This document shows positions 29,191-39,171 of a stretch of 64,000 bases of DNA, in pieces. The stretch covers positions 1 to 64,000 of the forward strand of contig PQAS01000053.1 of the NCBI GenBank assembly GCA_003104905.1, read 5' to 3'. The stretch's first letter is position 1. Every line of letters starts with the position of its first letter. The notes below the pieces were generated by a model. That model saw nothing but the letters and a program-made list of their open reading frames with translations. It searched no databases and was not told the origin of the DNA. A program made the position numbers and the translations under genes. This stretch comes from Candidatus Methanoperedentaceae archaeon (GTDB taxonomy: Archaea > Halobacteriota > Methanosarcinia > Methanosarcinales > Methanoperedenaceae).

Positions 29191-31806
29191 TTATGACTGT
29201 AATGCTTTCTTCTTAAGTCCTGCCAAGGCATTTAGCGCCTCAAGCGGCGTCATGGCATCCACATCAAGTTTCTTGAGTTCCCCAACGACAGGTGATTCCT
29301 TTGCAGCATTCTCCGAATCAAAAAGCACAAGCTGCGTATATCTGGCGCTGTCTTTTCCCCTGCTGCCTATGGAACTTGCGTTCTCCATCTCTTTTAAGAT
29401 CTCCTTTGCCCTCTGCGTTACTTTCAAAGGGACACCTGCAAGCCTTGCTACATGGATGCCATAACTCTTGTCTGTCGCGCCGGGAATGATTTTTCGAAGA
29501 AATACAAGGTCGTTGCCTTCTTCTTTCACTGCCACATGGTAATTTTTCACACGTTTCAGGACACTGCTTATAGCAGTTAGCTGGTGGTAATGAGTTGCGA
29601 AAAGCGACCTCACTCCCACACGATCTTTGTTATGGATGAATTCAACAACGGCTTTTGCTATGCTGTAACCATCATAAGTGCTTGTGCCCCTTCCGATCTC
29701 ATCAAGCAGTATAAGGCTCCTGGGTGTGGCATTATTAAGGATATTTGCAAGTTCCACCATCTCGATCATAAAAGTGCTCTGCCCGCTGGCAAGGTCATCA
29801 AATGCCCCTACGCGAGTGAATATCCGGTCGACGAGCCCGACAGAAGCAAAAGATGCGGGCACGAAACTGCCAATTTGCGCCATAATAACTATTAGCGCCG
29901 TCTGCCTCATATATGTGGATTTTCCGGCCATGTTCGGCCCGGTCATGAGCAAGAACTGGTTATCCTGGCAATCCATATGCGTATCATTCGGGACAAAGCC
30001 GCCTGGAATAGTAAATTCTACCACAGGATGCCTTCCATCCCTTATTAGAACATTACAGCCCTCATTCACTTCGGGTCTTGTGTATTTGTTATCCACCGCA
30101 ATTTGCGTAAGGTTCGTGATGACATCCAGTTCTCCGAGAGCCTGCGCCGTGATCTGCAATTCTTTGGACTTTCCTGCGATGAAATAATTGATCTCGGTGA
30201 AGAGTTCAAATTCAAGCGCAGTTCGTTTTTCATCTGCAGAAAGTATCATCACTTCTTTTTCCTTGAGTTCAGGAGTGTAAAAGCGTTCGCCGTTAGCAGT
30301 TGTTTGTTTCCTGATATAATCGCCGGGTACTTGTGAGAGGTTTGTTTTTGTGACCTCGATATAATATCCGAATACGGAATTGTATCCTATTTTAAGAGAT
30401 TTTATACCTGTCCTGTCCCGCTCTTTCTGCTGCATTTGCGCGATCCAGTCTTTTCCATGAAGAGATAATTTCTTGAGTTCATCAAGCTTTTCATTATACC
30501 CTTCTTTTATCATGCCGCCTTCGCGAACGCTAATGGGCGGGTTATCAACAAAGGCCCTTTCAATCAGCTCTGCAATATCTTTATGATCGCCCAGCCTTTC
30601 TGATATATCCTGTAAAAGCCCTGATTTTACATCATTTTCTTTAAGGGATGCTGTGATCTCAGGTATTGTAAGAAGTGAGACTTTAAGCGCTATTAGATCA
30701 CGGGCATTCGAATTGCCATAAACGATACGACCGATGAGGCGTTCTATGTCGCGTATTTGTGAGAGCTGGGAGCGCAGATCATACCGCATAAGTGTTTTTT
30801 TGACAATTTCATCAATGGAATCCAGTCTTTCTGTTATTTTGCTAACGCTGATCAAGGGCAAAAGCAGCCATTTCCTCATCAAGCGCCCGCCCATAGGTGT
30901 TTTTGTACGGTCAATGACAGATAACAGCGACCCTGTTCCTTCGCCCCGGATGTTCTCTATTATCTCAAGGTTCCGGAGAGTTATGGAATCAAGTACCATA
31001 AACTCATTTTCGAAGTATGTTCTCATTGTCCGGATGTGGTTTAAGTCCCTCATCTGGGTCGTTTTTGCATAAACAAGGGCGGCACCGGAAGCTGATATCG
31101 CAAGATTGAGCTTGTCGGCCCCCATACCTTCAAGGGTCATTATCCCAAAATGTTTGAGGAGCTGTTCACGCGCTTTTTTTGTGTCAAAAGCTTCATTATC
31201 GAATTTGTTAAGAACCAGACCTGATTGCCTTAATCTCTGGGTCAATTTCTTATTTTCAAAAAGTACTGGAGCAATTATGCACTCGGCCGGGTGCATTCTT
31301 GAAGCTTCGCTTATTATTTTATCGTAAGAATTATTATCTGAAAATTGGGTTGTCAGAAATTCGCCAGTGCTCACATCAAGAAATGAAATCCCAAATTCCG
31401 TACCTTCACCTGCAACCGACATAAGATAATTATTGGATTGGTCGGAAATAAGGGATGGATCAATGACAGTTCCGGGTGTGATAACCCTGACAACACCTCT
31501 TTTTACAACTCCTTTTGCTTTTTTCGGATCTTCAAGCTGTTCGCATATTGCGACCTTATATCCCTTCTTTATAAGTTTTGGAAGGTATGAATCAACAGCA
31601 TGATATGGTATTCCCGCCAGGGGCATATCCTGGCCTTCTTTATCCCTGCCTCTTGAAGTCAGCGTTATTTCAAGTTCCTTTGCGATTACTTTAGCATCAT
31701 CGCCGAAAGATTCATAGAAGTCACCCATCCTGAAAAAGATGAGCGCATCGCTGTGTTTTTCCTTTGCCTCATAATACTGCTTCATCGCAGGTGTCATCTT
31801 TTCCAT
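29191..31806 (-). CDS. mutS: DNA mismatch repair protein MutS
   Basis: An 871-aa MutS of normal length. The mismatch-reading motif is GDFYESF (F-x-E type, near residue 32); the connector and lever domains follow. The ATPase has Walker A TGPNMAGKSTYMRQ, the signature LLDEIGRGTSTYDG, and ATHYH. The C-terminal clamp (HhH-like) region is present, ending ALNALAGLKKKALQS. No mutL is seen in this window. Methanosarcinales carry bacterial-type MutS, so transfer from bacteria is the accepted background. Divergent from aksA across 327 bp. Confidence 0.97.
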   Translation of the reverse strand: MEKMTPAMKQYYEAKEKHSDALIFFRMGDFYESFGDDAKVIAKELEITLTSRGRDKEGQDMPLAGIPYHAVDSYLPKLIKKGYKVAICEQLEDPKKAKGVVKRGVVRVITPGTVIDPSLISDQSNNYLMSVAGEGTEFGISFLDVSTGEFLTTQFSDNNSYDKIISEASRMHPAECIIAPVLFENKKLTQRLRQSGLVLNKFDNEAFDTKKAREQLLKHFGIMTLEGMGADKLNLAISASGAALVYAKTTQMRDLNHIRTMRTYFENEFMVLDSITLRNLEIIENIRGEGTGSLLSVIDRTKTPMGGRLMRKWLLLPLISVSKITERLDSIDEIVKKTLMRYDLRSQLSQIRDIERLIGRIVYGNSNARDLIALKVSLLTIPEITASLKENDVKSGLLQDISERLGDHKDIAELIERAFVDNPPISVREGGMIKEGYNEKLDELKKLSLHGKDWIAQMQQKERDRTGIKSLKIGYNSVFGYYIEVTKTNLSQVPGDYIRKQTTANGERFYTPELKEKEVMILSADEKRTALEFELFTEINYFIAGKSKELQITAQALGELDVITNLTQIAVDNKYTRPEVNEGCNVLIRDGRHPVVEFTIPGGFVPNDTHMDCQDNQFLLMTGPNMAGKSTYMRQTALIVIMAQIGSFVPASFASVGLVDRIFTRVGAFDDLASGQSTFMIEMVELANILNNATPRSLILLDEIGRGTSTYDGYSIAKAVVEFIHNKDRVGVRSLFATHYHQLTAISSVLKRVKNYHVAVKEEGNDLVFLRKIIPGATDKSYGIHVARLAGVPLKVTQRAKEILKEMENASSIGSRGKDSARYTQLVLFDSENAAKESPVVGELKKLDVDAMTPLEALNALAGLKKKALQS

Positions 31807-32133
31807 GGAGGATGTGATATTCGTTTATTCCTATTTTTGTTTTTTGGGTGAATTGGTACATATTTGGGTATAATCATGGAAAATTGATATAAATGTAGCA
31901 CATGTATTTAGAATTAGAGGAACCTCCTATCCTATCCAAAAAACTATTTTTTTTGGTTCCTCACCTATCCATTAATTTTCCGGAAAACAGATTATTAGAT
32001 AACAAACCGGGCGTGATTAATCGCATGAAATCCTCTCCCGGCGCTTCTTTTAATTAAAAATCTTGAAATATATTTCCGCAAAAAAAGCAAAGATATAAGT
32101 AATGATTAAACGTCGTTAATATTCCTGATAAAT
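31807..32133. promoter_or_regulatory. Divergent promoter region mutS/aksA with inverted repeat
   Basis: 327 bp without a gene. GAGGAACC (about 31917-31924) and GGTTCCTC (about 31953-31960) are an 8-bp inverted repeat with A/T-rich spacer including a run of T. A TATA-like GATATAAGTA lies near 32092, about 40 nt before the aksA start. Confidence 0.4.
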
Positions 32134-33291
32134 ATGACTAATTATTCCAAAAACAATCTTATGAAATTCATCAATCACAAACCCGGTAAAATAGAGATTT
32201 GTGATGTTACTTTACGGGATGGCGAACAGACTCCTGGTGTAGCTTTCACAACACAAGAAAAAATCGCAATCGCCCGAAAGCTTGATAGTGTAGGCGTCGA
32301 TATCATAGAAGCGGGATTCCCCGTTGTCTCGCAGGCAGAAGAAGCCACGGTGAGAGAAATCGCACATCTTGGGCTTGATGCTAAGGTATGCTGTCTTGCA
32401 CGATCAGTGGCAAAAGATGTTGATACGGCGTTAAAATGCGATGTGGATTTCGTAAGCATCTTTATTGCAACATCAGACCTGCACCTTAAATATAAATACC
32501 ATAAAACATTTGAAGAGGCTACATCCTGCGCGCTTGATGTGCTGGATTATGCAAAGGACCACGGTCTTAAAGTGAGGTTTGCCGTTGAAGATGCAACCCG
32601 TACGGATATAAGGGTTCTAAAGTCTATTTTCAAGTCCGCAGAAGAACACGGCGCGGATTATGTCAGTATAGCCGATACAGTAGGGATATTGAATCCCAGC
32701 ACAACATTCTACCTGGTCAGCGAGATCAAGAAAACTATAAAAACCAAGTTATGCCTGCATTGCCATAACGACCTTGGAATGGCTGTCGCAAACACGCTGA
32801 GTGGCGCCGAAGCAGGAGCTTTCCAGCTGCATACAACAGTAAACGGTATCGGAGAACGCTGCGGAAATGCTGCTCTGGAGGAACTTCTCGTTGCCCTTCG
32901 CGTTCAATATGGTATTGAAAAGTATGATGTAAGCAAATTGATGGAGCTGTCAAAGCTCGTAGAACAATATACTGAAATACCGATTCCCAGGACAAAAGCC
33001 ATTGTAGGAGCAAATGCATTTGCCCATGAATCCGGGATACATGTAGCTGCCGTTCTTGAGGAACCCATGACCTATGAATTATTTGCCCCTGAAATGGTTG
33101 GCGCTAAACGGGAAATAATCATCGGAAAACACACAGGTTCAAAAGCATTAAAGGGTGTTGTCCAAAAAATGGGATATAATCTCTCTCAAGAGCAGATGGG
33201 GGTGCTCCTGGATAAGGTCAAAAAGTGCAGTGAAGCCAAGAAGAAGGTTTCATGCGGACGGCTTACTGAGTTCATAAAGGAACTTGAATAA
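32134..33291 (+). CDS. aksA: (R)-homocitrate synthase AksA (coenzyme B biosynthesis)
   Basis: A 385-aa DRE-TIM synthase: [15 protein letters not shown] (metal and substrate site), [20 protein letters not shown], and [10 protein letters not shown] for the metal-binding His pair. It lacks the LeuA C-terminal regulatory domain and so matches AksA/NifV length. AksA condenses 2-oxoglutarate (and longer homologues) with acetyl-CoA in the chain extension leading to the 7-mercaptoheptanoyl part of coenzyme B, required in methanogens and methanotrophic relatives. Isopropylmalate or citramalate synthase is the alternative. Confidence 0.82.
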   Translation: MTNYSKNNLMKFINHKPGKIEICDVTLRDGEQTPGVAFTTQEKIAIARKLDSVGVDIIEAGFPVVSQAEEATVREIAHLGLDAKVCCLARSVAKDVDTALKCDVDFVSIFIATSDLHLKYKYHKTFEEATSCALDVLDYAKDHGLKVRFAVEDATRTDIRVLKSIFKSAEEHGADYVSIADTVGILNPSTTFYLVSEIKKTIKTKLCLHCHNDLGMAVANTLSGAEAGAFQLHTTVNGIGERCGNAALEELLVALRVQYGIEKYDVSKLMELSKLVEQYTEIPIPRTKAIVGANAFAHESGIHVAAVLEEPMTYELFAPEMVGAKREIIIGKHTGSKALKGVVQKMGYNLSQEQMGVLLDKVKKCSEAKKKVSCGRLTEFIKELE

Positions 33292-33299
33292 CAAATTCC

Positions 33300-33785
33300 T
33301 TATTTTACTTTCTTCCTGATAATTGCAACATCCCCCAATGTAGTTCCCCTGATAAACCCGCTGCCCCGCTGGTCTTGTGAAGAGACTCTCTCAGTTAATT
33401 TTATATTTAAAGTGGTTTCAAGCTTCTTTCGGACAGTATCCTCAGGTACAAGCTCCTCCCGTTCAATTTTCCTGATAAGAGTAGCTTTTTCCATCATCTT
33501 TGATGCCAGTTCCTCGATGGTCAATCCCTGGGATTCCCTGGCTTTCCTGATAACCTGGGCATAATCCGGGAGGATCTCATCCTCAAGCTTATCAAAAGCA
33601 TCCCTTTTTGGCCTGTGTGAAACTATTACCCTTTCTGTGGGGGCTATTTTTCTTGACACTGGCGTCCACTTATCCTGCGGTTTTCCATAATGGGCGCATT
33701 TGCCGCATACATCCAGAATAGTCCCTTCGACTGTAACTCTTATAGGATTTCCCTTTATTTCTGTACCACAAATTTCACATTCCAT
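33300..33785 (-). CDS. Archaeal multiprotein bridging factor 1 (aMBF1)
   Basis: A 161-aa protein with an N-terminal zinc ribbon ([10 protein letters not shown], then VCGKC) and a C-terminal Cro/C1-type helix-turn-helix ([15 protein letters not shown], then [11 protein letters not shown]). MBF1 links transcription with translation and binds the small ribosomal subunit in archaea. The ATG at 33785 is used; a GTG lies one codon upstream. Divergent from the PAN gene, with only about 50 bp between starts. Confidence 0.92.
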   Translation of the reverse strand: MECEICGTEIKGNPIRVTVEGTILDVCGKCAHYGKPQDKWTPVSRKIAPTERVIVSHRPKRDAFDKLEDEILPDYAQVIRKARESQGLTIEELASKMMEKATLIRKIEREELVPEDTVRKKLETTLNIKLTERVSSQDQRGSGFIRGTTLGDVAIIRKKVK

Positions 33786-33837
33786 CACATCATCTCGACG
33801 AAAACTCTATATACCGTCCACGCTTAAATATCATTCG

Positions 33838-35079
33838 ATGACAGAATCCCAGGATAATTCCCAGGAAAGCCCGGTCTCAATGGGGAACAATGATTTTTCA
33901 CGCTATCTGATGGACAGGATAAAAATGCTTGAGGAAAGAAACACTCTCCTCAAGGAACAGGCCAATAAGATAGAAATGGAAAAACGTTTTACTGAGAGCC
34001 AGATGCTTAACTACGAAAGAGAGATACGCCAGCTAAAAAGCGAACTTGAACGAATAAAAACACCACCTCTTGTTGTGGGGACCGTTGTGGATGTTCTCGA
34101 TGGGGGGAAAGTAATAATCAGAAGCAGTACCGGACCCCAGTTCGTAGTGGGATCAACGCAGTTTATGAACAACTCAGACCTGGTTCCCGGAACTGCGGTT
34201 TCTTTGAATTACCAGAGTCTTGCCGTTGTCGGTATTCTTCCATCTTCCCGGGACCCGTTTGTACATGGGATGGAGGTCATCGAATCCCCGAACGTTTCAT
34301 ATTCGGATATCGGGGGGCTTGAAGAAGCCATCCGTGAGCTTCGGGAGACAGTTGAACTACCCCTTACTAAACCGGAGGTATTCGAGCGAATCGGAATTGA
34401 GCCGCCAAAAGGCATATTATTATTTGGCGCGCCCGGTACTGGAAAATCCCTCCTGGCAAAAGCTGTTGCAAGCCAGACAAAAGCAACATTTATCAGGATA
34501 GTGGGTTCGGAACTTGTGCAAAAATATATCGGTGAGGGCGCCAGGCTTGTACGTGACCTTTTCAAAATGGCAAAAGAAAAATCCCCGAGCATTATTTTCA
34601 TAGACGAACTTGATTCCATAGGAGCAAAAAGAATTGATTCGGCCACATCAGGAGACCGTGAAGTCCAGCGCACATTGATGCAGCTGCTTTCGGAAATGGA
34701 TGGTTTTAACCCAAGAGGAAATGTCAGGATCATCGCTGCAACGAACAGGCCTGATATTCTAGATGTCGCTCTTCTCCGACCGGGAAGATTTGACCGGTTT
34801 ATCTCAATCCCTATGCCAAATAAAGATGCACGAAAGATGATACTAAAAATACATTCCAGGAAAATGAAGCTTGCTGATGAGGTTGATTTTGAAGAGCTGA
34901 CTTCACTTACTGACGGGGCTAATGGTTCAGACCTAAAAGCAATCGCAATGGAAGCGGGTATGTTTGCGGTAAGAGAGGAACGTTTTGACGTAGGAATGGA
35001 TGATTTCCGTAACGCAATTAGAAAGTTATTGATTGCTCCTACAAAGCATAGCCTGCATTCTGAAGGCATGTTCGCTTGA
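33838..35079 (+). CDS. pan: Proteasome-activating nucleotidase PAN
   Basis: A 413-aa AAA+ ATPase that unfolds substrates for the 20S proteasome. N-terminal coiled coil (about 15-75), OB domain (about 75-125), Walker A GAPGTGKS (about 198), Walker [10 protein letters not shown] (about 254), sensor ATNRPD and arginine finger RPGRFDR. The frame opens at 33700, but the ATG at 33838 gives the family-standard N-terminus and avoids overlap with the divergent MBF1 gene. The protein ends in MFA, a variant of the hydrophobic-Tyr-X (HbYX) tail that docks into the proteasome, with Phe instead of Tyr. Confidence 0.95.
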   Translation: MTESQDNSQESPVSMGNNDFSRYLMDRIKMLEERNTLLKEQANKIEMEKRFTESQMLNYEREIRQLKSELERIKTPPLVVGTVVDVLDGGKVIIRSSTGPQFVVGSTQFMNNSDLVPGTAVSLNYQSLAVVGILPSSRDPFVHGMEVIESPNVSYSDIGGLEEAIRELRETVELPLTKPEVFERIGIEPPKGILLFGAPGTGKSLLAKAVASQTKATFIRIVGSELVQKYIGEGARLVRDLFKMAKEKSPSIIFIDELDSIGAKRIDSATSGDREVQRTLMQLLSEMDGFNPRGNVRIIAATNRPDILDVALLRPGRFDRFISIPMPNKDARKMILKIHSRKMKLADEVDFEELTSLTDGANGSDLKAIAMEAGMFAVREERFDVGMDDFRNAIRKLLIAPTKHSLHSEGMFA

Positions 35080-35376
35080 TTACGAAAAATTTATATTCTC
35101 TGATGCGAATAATATTTTTAGAGATTCAAACCGGACAAATAAGACTCACCATGCAGTCAAATTTAAAAAAAAATCATTATGAACTTTAATAAACAAAAGA
35201 AACTATCACTATTTTTATTATGGAGCCCGTCATATCAGCGACGTCAAATGACCTGGATAGGAGTGTTTTGAATTTGTGATAATTTCATTTAGATTACTAT
35301 TAGCCGGATCAATTCTTAAATATCCGGTATTAATCAATTTTCTGGAGCATAGGGTAATAAATTTGTTGGGGAGTTG

Positions 35377-35745
35377 ATGGAAACAATCGCTGATATGCTT
35401 GAAAAAATCCTTGATGATATTCTATCGGTCGGGGGTGTGGAACTTTGCGCTGTAGTTTCAAAACAGGGATTGCTAATGGTTTCCAGGGAAGCTGGTCCCG
35501 GACTTGATAGTGAAGCATTCGCTGCTTTGACCGCCACTTTATTTATGTCGGCTGAATCTACGACTATGAGATTGAGCAAACAGAAACCTAAATCTATTAT
35601 TGTTGAAACAAATGATAAGCAGCTTATAACATACGAAGCAGGTCCTGATGCCCTGATAGTTGTCTTAGTATCCAATAAAGGTTTTATCGGTCTTGTCCTG
35701 AACGAGCTGAAAAAAGCTGCAGAAAAAACCAGGAATATTCTTTAA
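35377..35745 (+). CDS. Roadblock/LC7 domain protein
   Basis: A 122-aa single-domain protein: helix-strand layout DMLEKILDDIL, GVELCAVVSKQGLLMVSR, then GPDALIVVLVSNKGFIGLVL. Roadblock proteins form dimers that regulate small GTPases such as MglA. No GTPase gene lies nearby in the window. GGGGAG precedes the ATG closely; a TTG one codon upstream is possible. The 297 bp before the gene hold nothing I recognise. Confidence 0.8.
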   Translation: METIADMLEKILDDILSVGGVELCAVVSKQGLLMVSREAGPGLDSEAFAALTATLFMSAESTTMRLSKQKPKSIIVETNDKQLITYEAGPDALIVVLVSNKGFIGLVLNELKKAAEKTRNIL

Positions 35746-35794
35746 CGGCAGAAAAGTATAATATTGAATGAAATAGAAAGTAAGTGGGAGTACG

Positions 35795-36334
35795 ATGAAT
35801 GTCAAGCTTATATTATTAAGTATTATGATACTGCTTTTGACAGGATGCATCACAAATGAGGATGACTATATGGAGAAGATTTCGGTCATGGTTGAGGGAT
35901 TTAATGAGGGAGATATGATACCTGACGAATTTACCTGTAAAGGCAGGGATATTTCACCTTCTATTTCCTGGAATGGGATACCTGATGGAACAAAGAGCAT
36001 CACATTGATAATGGATGACCCCGATGCTCCTGGAGGGACTTTCGTTCACTGGGTGATATATAACATGCCCGCCCAGACCCGGAACCTGCCAAAAGGCATG
36101 CCTCCGGATAAGACACTTGCTGACGGAAGTTTGCAGGGTATGACTGATTTTGGGCAGCCCGGATATGGTGGGCCATGTCCTCCTCCCGGAAAACCTCACA
36201 GGTATTTTTTTAAAGTTTATGCTGTTGATATGAAACTCAACCTGCCAGCAGGAGCTTCAAAAAACCAGGTGGAAAGCGCCATGAAAGGGCATATACTTGC
36301 AGAAGGTGCGCTGATGGGAACATACCGAACATAA
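35795..36334 (+). CDS. PEBP/YbhB-family lipoprotein
   Basis: A 179-aa protein with an N-terminal lipoprotein signal (LILLSIMILLLTGC; Cys at about residue 18 is the lipidation site), followed by a phosphatidylethanolamine-binding-protein fold: DEFTCKGRDISPSISW, MDDPDAPGGTFVHWVIYNMP and GPCPPPGKPHRYFFKVYA, the ligand-site hallmarks. YbhB-type proteins bind anionic ligands; the role in archaea is unknown. It probably sits on the outer face of the membrane. Confidence 0.9.
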   Translation: MNVKLILLSIMILLLTGCITNEDDYMEKISVMVEGFNEGDMIPDEFTCKGRDISPSISWNGIPDGTKSITLIMDDPDAPGGTFVHWVIYNMPAQTRNLPKGMPPDKTLADGSLQGMTDFGQPGYGGPCPPPGKPHRYFFKVYAVDMKLNLPAGASKNQVESAMKGHILAEGALMGTYRT

Positions 36335-36377
36335 AATAATTATTGAAATTTTTTATTAGTTAATTTTCTGTGCCTTA

Positions 36378-37040
36378 TTAACCATTTCTTCTCTTTCTGT
36401 GATAATCCATGACGATAAGCAGTGCCACCATAAACAGGCATCCCATAAGAAAAAGCAACCCCGGATGCGCAGTAATGGTGTTGGCTAAGTTTGTATAGAT
36501 CGTAACCGGAGCATCGGGTAATTGAGGAACAATTGGAGTGGCAACCGGAGATGTGCTGCTGACACTCTTCATGGTTTCATTCAAAGCCCCGGCAGGCATG
36601 GGAGAAACATCTTGGATTATTTTTTCACTCCTTCTTGTCATGAAAAATTCAATGAAGCTTGAAGCGAGCACCGCTGCTAAAATTACTCCCAGATACTTTC
36701 TTATTAAGTCAGTAACTGATTTCCTGTCTGTTTTCTCAGGTACAACAACGATGAGCTTTCTTACAGGTGCGTATATTTTGACTTCCCGGCCTTTCTCACT
36801 ATATTTTATCCTCTCCACTTTGACAAGCCCCACGCTCTCCAGATTCTCAAGGTTGTAGGCAATGGTGGTGAGAGGTGCTTGCAAGCGGTCTGCAATATCT
36901 GTGGCGGAAAGAGGCGCATCAGCAAGAAGCTCGATTATTTTCCTTGCTGTGTCATTTGAGATTACCTGCGTTATCTTTTTGGATTCCTCTCCCAGCGGCA
37001 GTATCAGGAGCTTCTCTTCACCAGATTCATTGTCTTGCAT
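36378..37040 (-). CDS. Membrane-anchored winged-helix regulator
   Basis: A 220-aa protein with an ArsR-like winged helix (SNDTARKIIELLADAPLSATDIADRL, split here as helices about residues 28-55; recognition part TTIAYNLENLESVGLV). One hydrophobic helix lies near residues 115-132 (YLGVILAAVLASSFIEFF) and a second near 190-210 (LLFLMGCLFMVALLIVM), separated by an extracytoplasmic Pro/Ser-rich loop. This is a one-component sensor layout seen in Methanosarcinales. It follows MC1 on the same strand after a T-run. Confidence 0.85.
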   Translation of the reverse strand: MQDNESGEEKLLILPLGEESKKITQVISNDTARKIIELLADAPLSATDIADRLQAPLTTIAYNLENLESVGLVKVERIKYSEKGREVKIYAPVRKLIVVVPEKTDRKSVTDLIRKYLGVILAAVLASSFIEFFMTRRSEKIIQDVSPMPAGALNETMKSVSSTSPVATPIVPQLPDAPVTIYTNLANTITAHPGLLFLMGCLFMVALLIVMDYHRKRRNG

Positions 37041-37106
37041 TGTTATTATTAATAGACAAGGATATTAAAAGAGATTTCTGTAACTACGAATCCTTTCGTT
37101 GTTAAG

Positions 37107-37114
37107 AAAAAAAA
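37107..37114 (-). terminator. T-tract terminator after MC1
   Basis: On the minus strand TTTTACTTTTTTTTC follows the MC1 stop by about 20 nt. T-rich tracts end transcription in archaea without a hairpin. Confidence 0.5.
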
Positions 37115-37135
37115 GTAAAATATTAAAATTTAAAA

Positions 37136-37426
37136 TTAGACTTTATCCAGCAGCTCAACGCCTACTTTCTTTACATTAGGCTTGTTGATCTTTGCAGGCA
37201 TCCATTTTGGCTTATTCTTTGGAGCAGCAACGACTTCTGTCCATCCCTTGTATATATGAATCTTCTTTGTTCCTCTCTCCCTTAATCTTAATTCAACGGG
37301 TTTCGATTTTGTTCCTTTGCTGCGATTGGCGGCTTTCAATGCTGCCTGGCGCGGCTGGTGACCGGTAAATACTCCGGTTTCATTTCCATTCTTTTCCCTT
37401 AATACAAAATTTCTTATTTCTGCCAT
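37136..37426 (-). CDS. Chromosomal protein MC1
   Basis: A 96-aa architectural DNA-bending protein of Methanosarcinales. Family blocks are RNFVLREKNGNETGVFTG, QPRQAALKAANR, LRERGTKKIHIYKGW and KPKWMPAKINKP. It is monomeric and highly basic. The frame extends to a TTG at 37447, but the ATG at 37426 gives the family N-terminus. A TATA box lies 60 nt upstream and an inverted repeat sits in the leader. Confidence 0.96.
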   Translation of the reverse strand: MAEIRNFVLREKNGNETGVFTGHQPRQAALKAANRSKGTKSKPVELRLRERGTKKIHIYKGWTEVVAAPKNKPKWMPAKINKPNVKKVGVELLDKV

Positions 37427-37442
37427 ATTTAATTCATACCCC

Positions 37443-37459
37443 GACAACGTTTTGTTGTC
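37443..37459. promoter_or_regulatory. Inverted repeat in the MC1 leader
   Basis: GACAAC-GTTTT-GTTGTC is a perfect 6-bp inverted repeat located 17 nt before the MC1 ATG and downstream of its TATA box. A candidate operator or translational control hairpin. Confidence 0.45.
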
Positions 37460-37484
37460 TTGTAGTAGATTCGGGCATCATACT

Positions 37485-37492
37485 ATATAAAT
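37485..37492 (-). promoter_or_regulatory. TATA box of MC1
   Basis: TTTATATA on the minus strand, about 60 nt before the MC1 ATG. The predicted start leaves a leader of about 30-35 nt containing the inverted repeat at 37443-37459. The rest of the intergenic DNA up to 37761 is AT-rich; I see no riboswitch-like structure before the cobamide operon. Confidence 0.6.
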
Positions 37493-37761
37493 GTTGTTGT
37501 GAAAAGGGTGGCAAAGCCTATTGTTTTAATAAAATGAATCTATGCATATTGGTATTTCAACCATTGAAAAAACCGCTCCAGTTGGCATAAAAACATAACA
37601 ATTAGTTGAAAAATCAAATGTCTTAGAATAGCTAAATTATCTATATGTAACAAAAACAGCATGCATAGATGGAGTAATATTAAAAAATTTTAATTGTCTG
37701 TCTTTCTTGAAAGATTTTACCTTACAGCACTTTAATATTCCCTGCAGACAAAAAAGGGCAT

Positions 37762-39171
37762 GTGCACCTTAATAACAGAGTTCGCAAAAATGTGTTTGAC
37801 GCAGTCCCATGCATTCACGGCGCAAGATTAATTGAAAGCGCCCATGAAGCTGGTAAAAATACGAACGATTTACTCGATTTCAGTGTAAACCTTAATCCTC
37901 TCGGGCCGCCAAAATTGAAATCGGTATTGAGAACGTCTTTCAAGGATATAGGCAATTATCCGGATAACAGATACCTTGCTTTTAGAAAAGCTGCATCGGA
38001 TTATCTTAAGGTGTCTCCCGAAACAATTGTCCCGGGAAATGGCTCATCAGAATTGATCCGGCTTTTTGTGGAAGCGGTAATTGAACCGGGAGATAATGTT
38101 ATAATTCCGGCTCCGACCTTCTCAGAATATGAATTCCAGTGCCGGCTCTCGGGAGCGAATATTAAATATGTGGATTATGACGATATTTTGAACATCAATA
38201 TCGATAATTGTAAAGCAGTTTTTCTTTGCAACCCCAACAATCCTACAGGGAAGCTCTTGAATCGAAAAGATGTCCTCTTGCTTGCGCACAAATGCGCCTC
38301 ATCAGAGTTATTCTTATTTGTAGATGAGGCTTTCATTGAACTTGCAGATCCGCGAGAAAGTATTGCAGACGTTGCAGCGTATAACGATTTTGTTGTCGTT
38401 TTACGTTCACTTACAAAAACCTTTGCAGTTCCGGGATTAAGGATCGGTTTTGCTGTTGCATCACCCGTTCTGGCAGGGCTGTTAAATAATATACGCCTTC
38501 ACTGGAACATGAATTCCATTGCTGCACTTGTAGGTGAAAAGCTTCTTAAGGACCATCAAGATCATATTTCCAGGTCACTTGGATTATTAAAGAAGGAAAG
38601 GGAATGGCTGACATCAAAACTTGCCGGAATAAGGGGTTTTAGGCCATACACAAGCGATACGAATTTTATCCTGATAGATATAAGGGAGTTCGGGCTTGGC
38701 TCCGCTGAATTAACGGCGCGCATGTTAAGACATGGCATAATCATTCGGGATTGCTCATCCTTTGGTCTGGAAAATCACATTCGTGTAGCGGTGCGCAAGA
38801 GAAATGAGAACCGCAAGTTGTTGGGGGCCTTTTCCAGCGTTATCAAGGAATGGGGAGGCGAACTTGCAGAAAAGGAGATAAGCAAAGCACTTGTTCGGGG
38901 AACTGCCGCCCGGAGCAGGATCGATTGCGAATATTACCCGTGCCATTTTGCCGGACAGGATTGCACATTCTGTTTCTGTCCCTTCTACCCATGTGAAAAT
39001 ATTAAAACAGGAGGAGAACTCATTCACAGGTCAACAGGTGGAACTGTCTGGAGCTGTGCCGGCTGCAACATTATCCATCAGGGACAAATTGCAGATAAGG
39101 TATTAAAAGAGTTAATGGATGGCAAGAAAATAAAAGAAGTCTGGAAACGTGTGGTGGAGCCTGTTTTATGA
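37762..39171 (+). CDS. cobD: L-threonine-O-3-phosphate decarboxylase CobD with Cys-rich tail
   Basis: Makes (R)-1-aminopropan-2-ol O-2-phosphate, the linker of the cobamide nucleotide loop. The first about 375 residues are a fold-type I PLP aminotransferase of the HisC/CobD group: [17 protein letters not shown], and the PLP lysine in [15 protein letters not shown]. The last 85 residues form an eight-Cys domain (CEYYPC, DCTFCFC, YPC, SCAGC). The Methanosarcina mazei enzyme with such an extension has been reported to carry metallocentres and L-threonine kinase activity as well, so this protein may do both steps. It starts at a GTG with AAGGG 4 nt upstream. First gene of the operon. Confidence 0.92.
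   Translation: MHLNNRVRKNVFDAVPCIHGARLIESAHEAGKNTNDLLDFSVNLNPLGPPKLKSVLRTSFKDIGNYPDNRYLAFRKAASDYLKVSPETIVPGNGSSELIRLFVEAVIEPGDNVIIPAPTFSEYEFQCRLSGANIKYVDYDDILNINIDNCKAVFLCNPNNPTGKLLNRKDVLLLAHKCASSELFLFVDEAFIELADPRESIADVAAYNDFVVVLRSLTKTFAVPGLRIGFAVASPVLAGLLNNIRLHWNMNSIAALVGEKLLKDHQDHISRSLGLLKKEREWLTSKLAGIRGFRPYTSDTNFILIDIREFGLGSAELTARMLRHGIIIRDCSSFGLENHIRVAVRKRNENRKLLGAFSSVIKEWGGELAEKEISKALVRGTAARSRIDCEYYPCHFAGQDCTFCFCPFYPCENIKTGGELIHRSTGGTVWSCAGCNIIHQGQIADKVLKELMDGKKIKEVWKRVVEPVL

Noticed and set aside
33700-33837. N-terminal extension of PAN from 33700
   Set aside because: It is the antisense of MBF1 coding sequence; the ATG at 33838 gives the family N-terminus.
37493-37761. Cobalamin riboswitch before the cob operon
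   Set aside because: No B12-box-like or multi-stem structure is visible, and such riboswitches are not typical of archaea.
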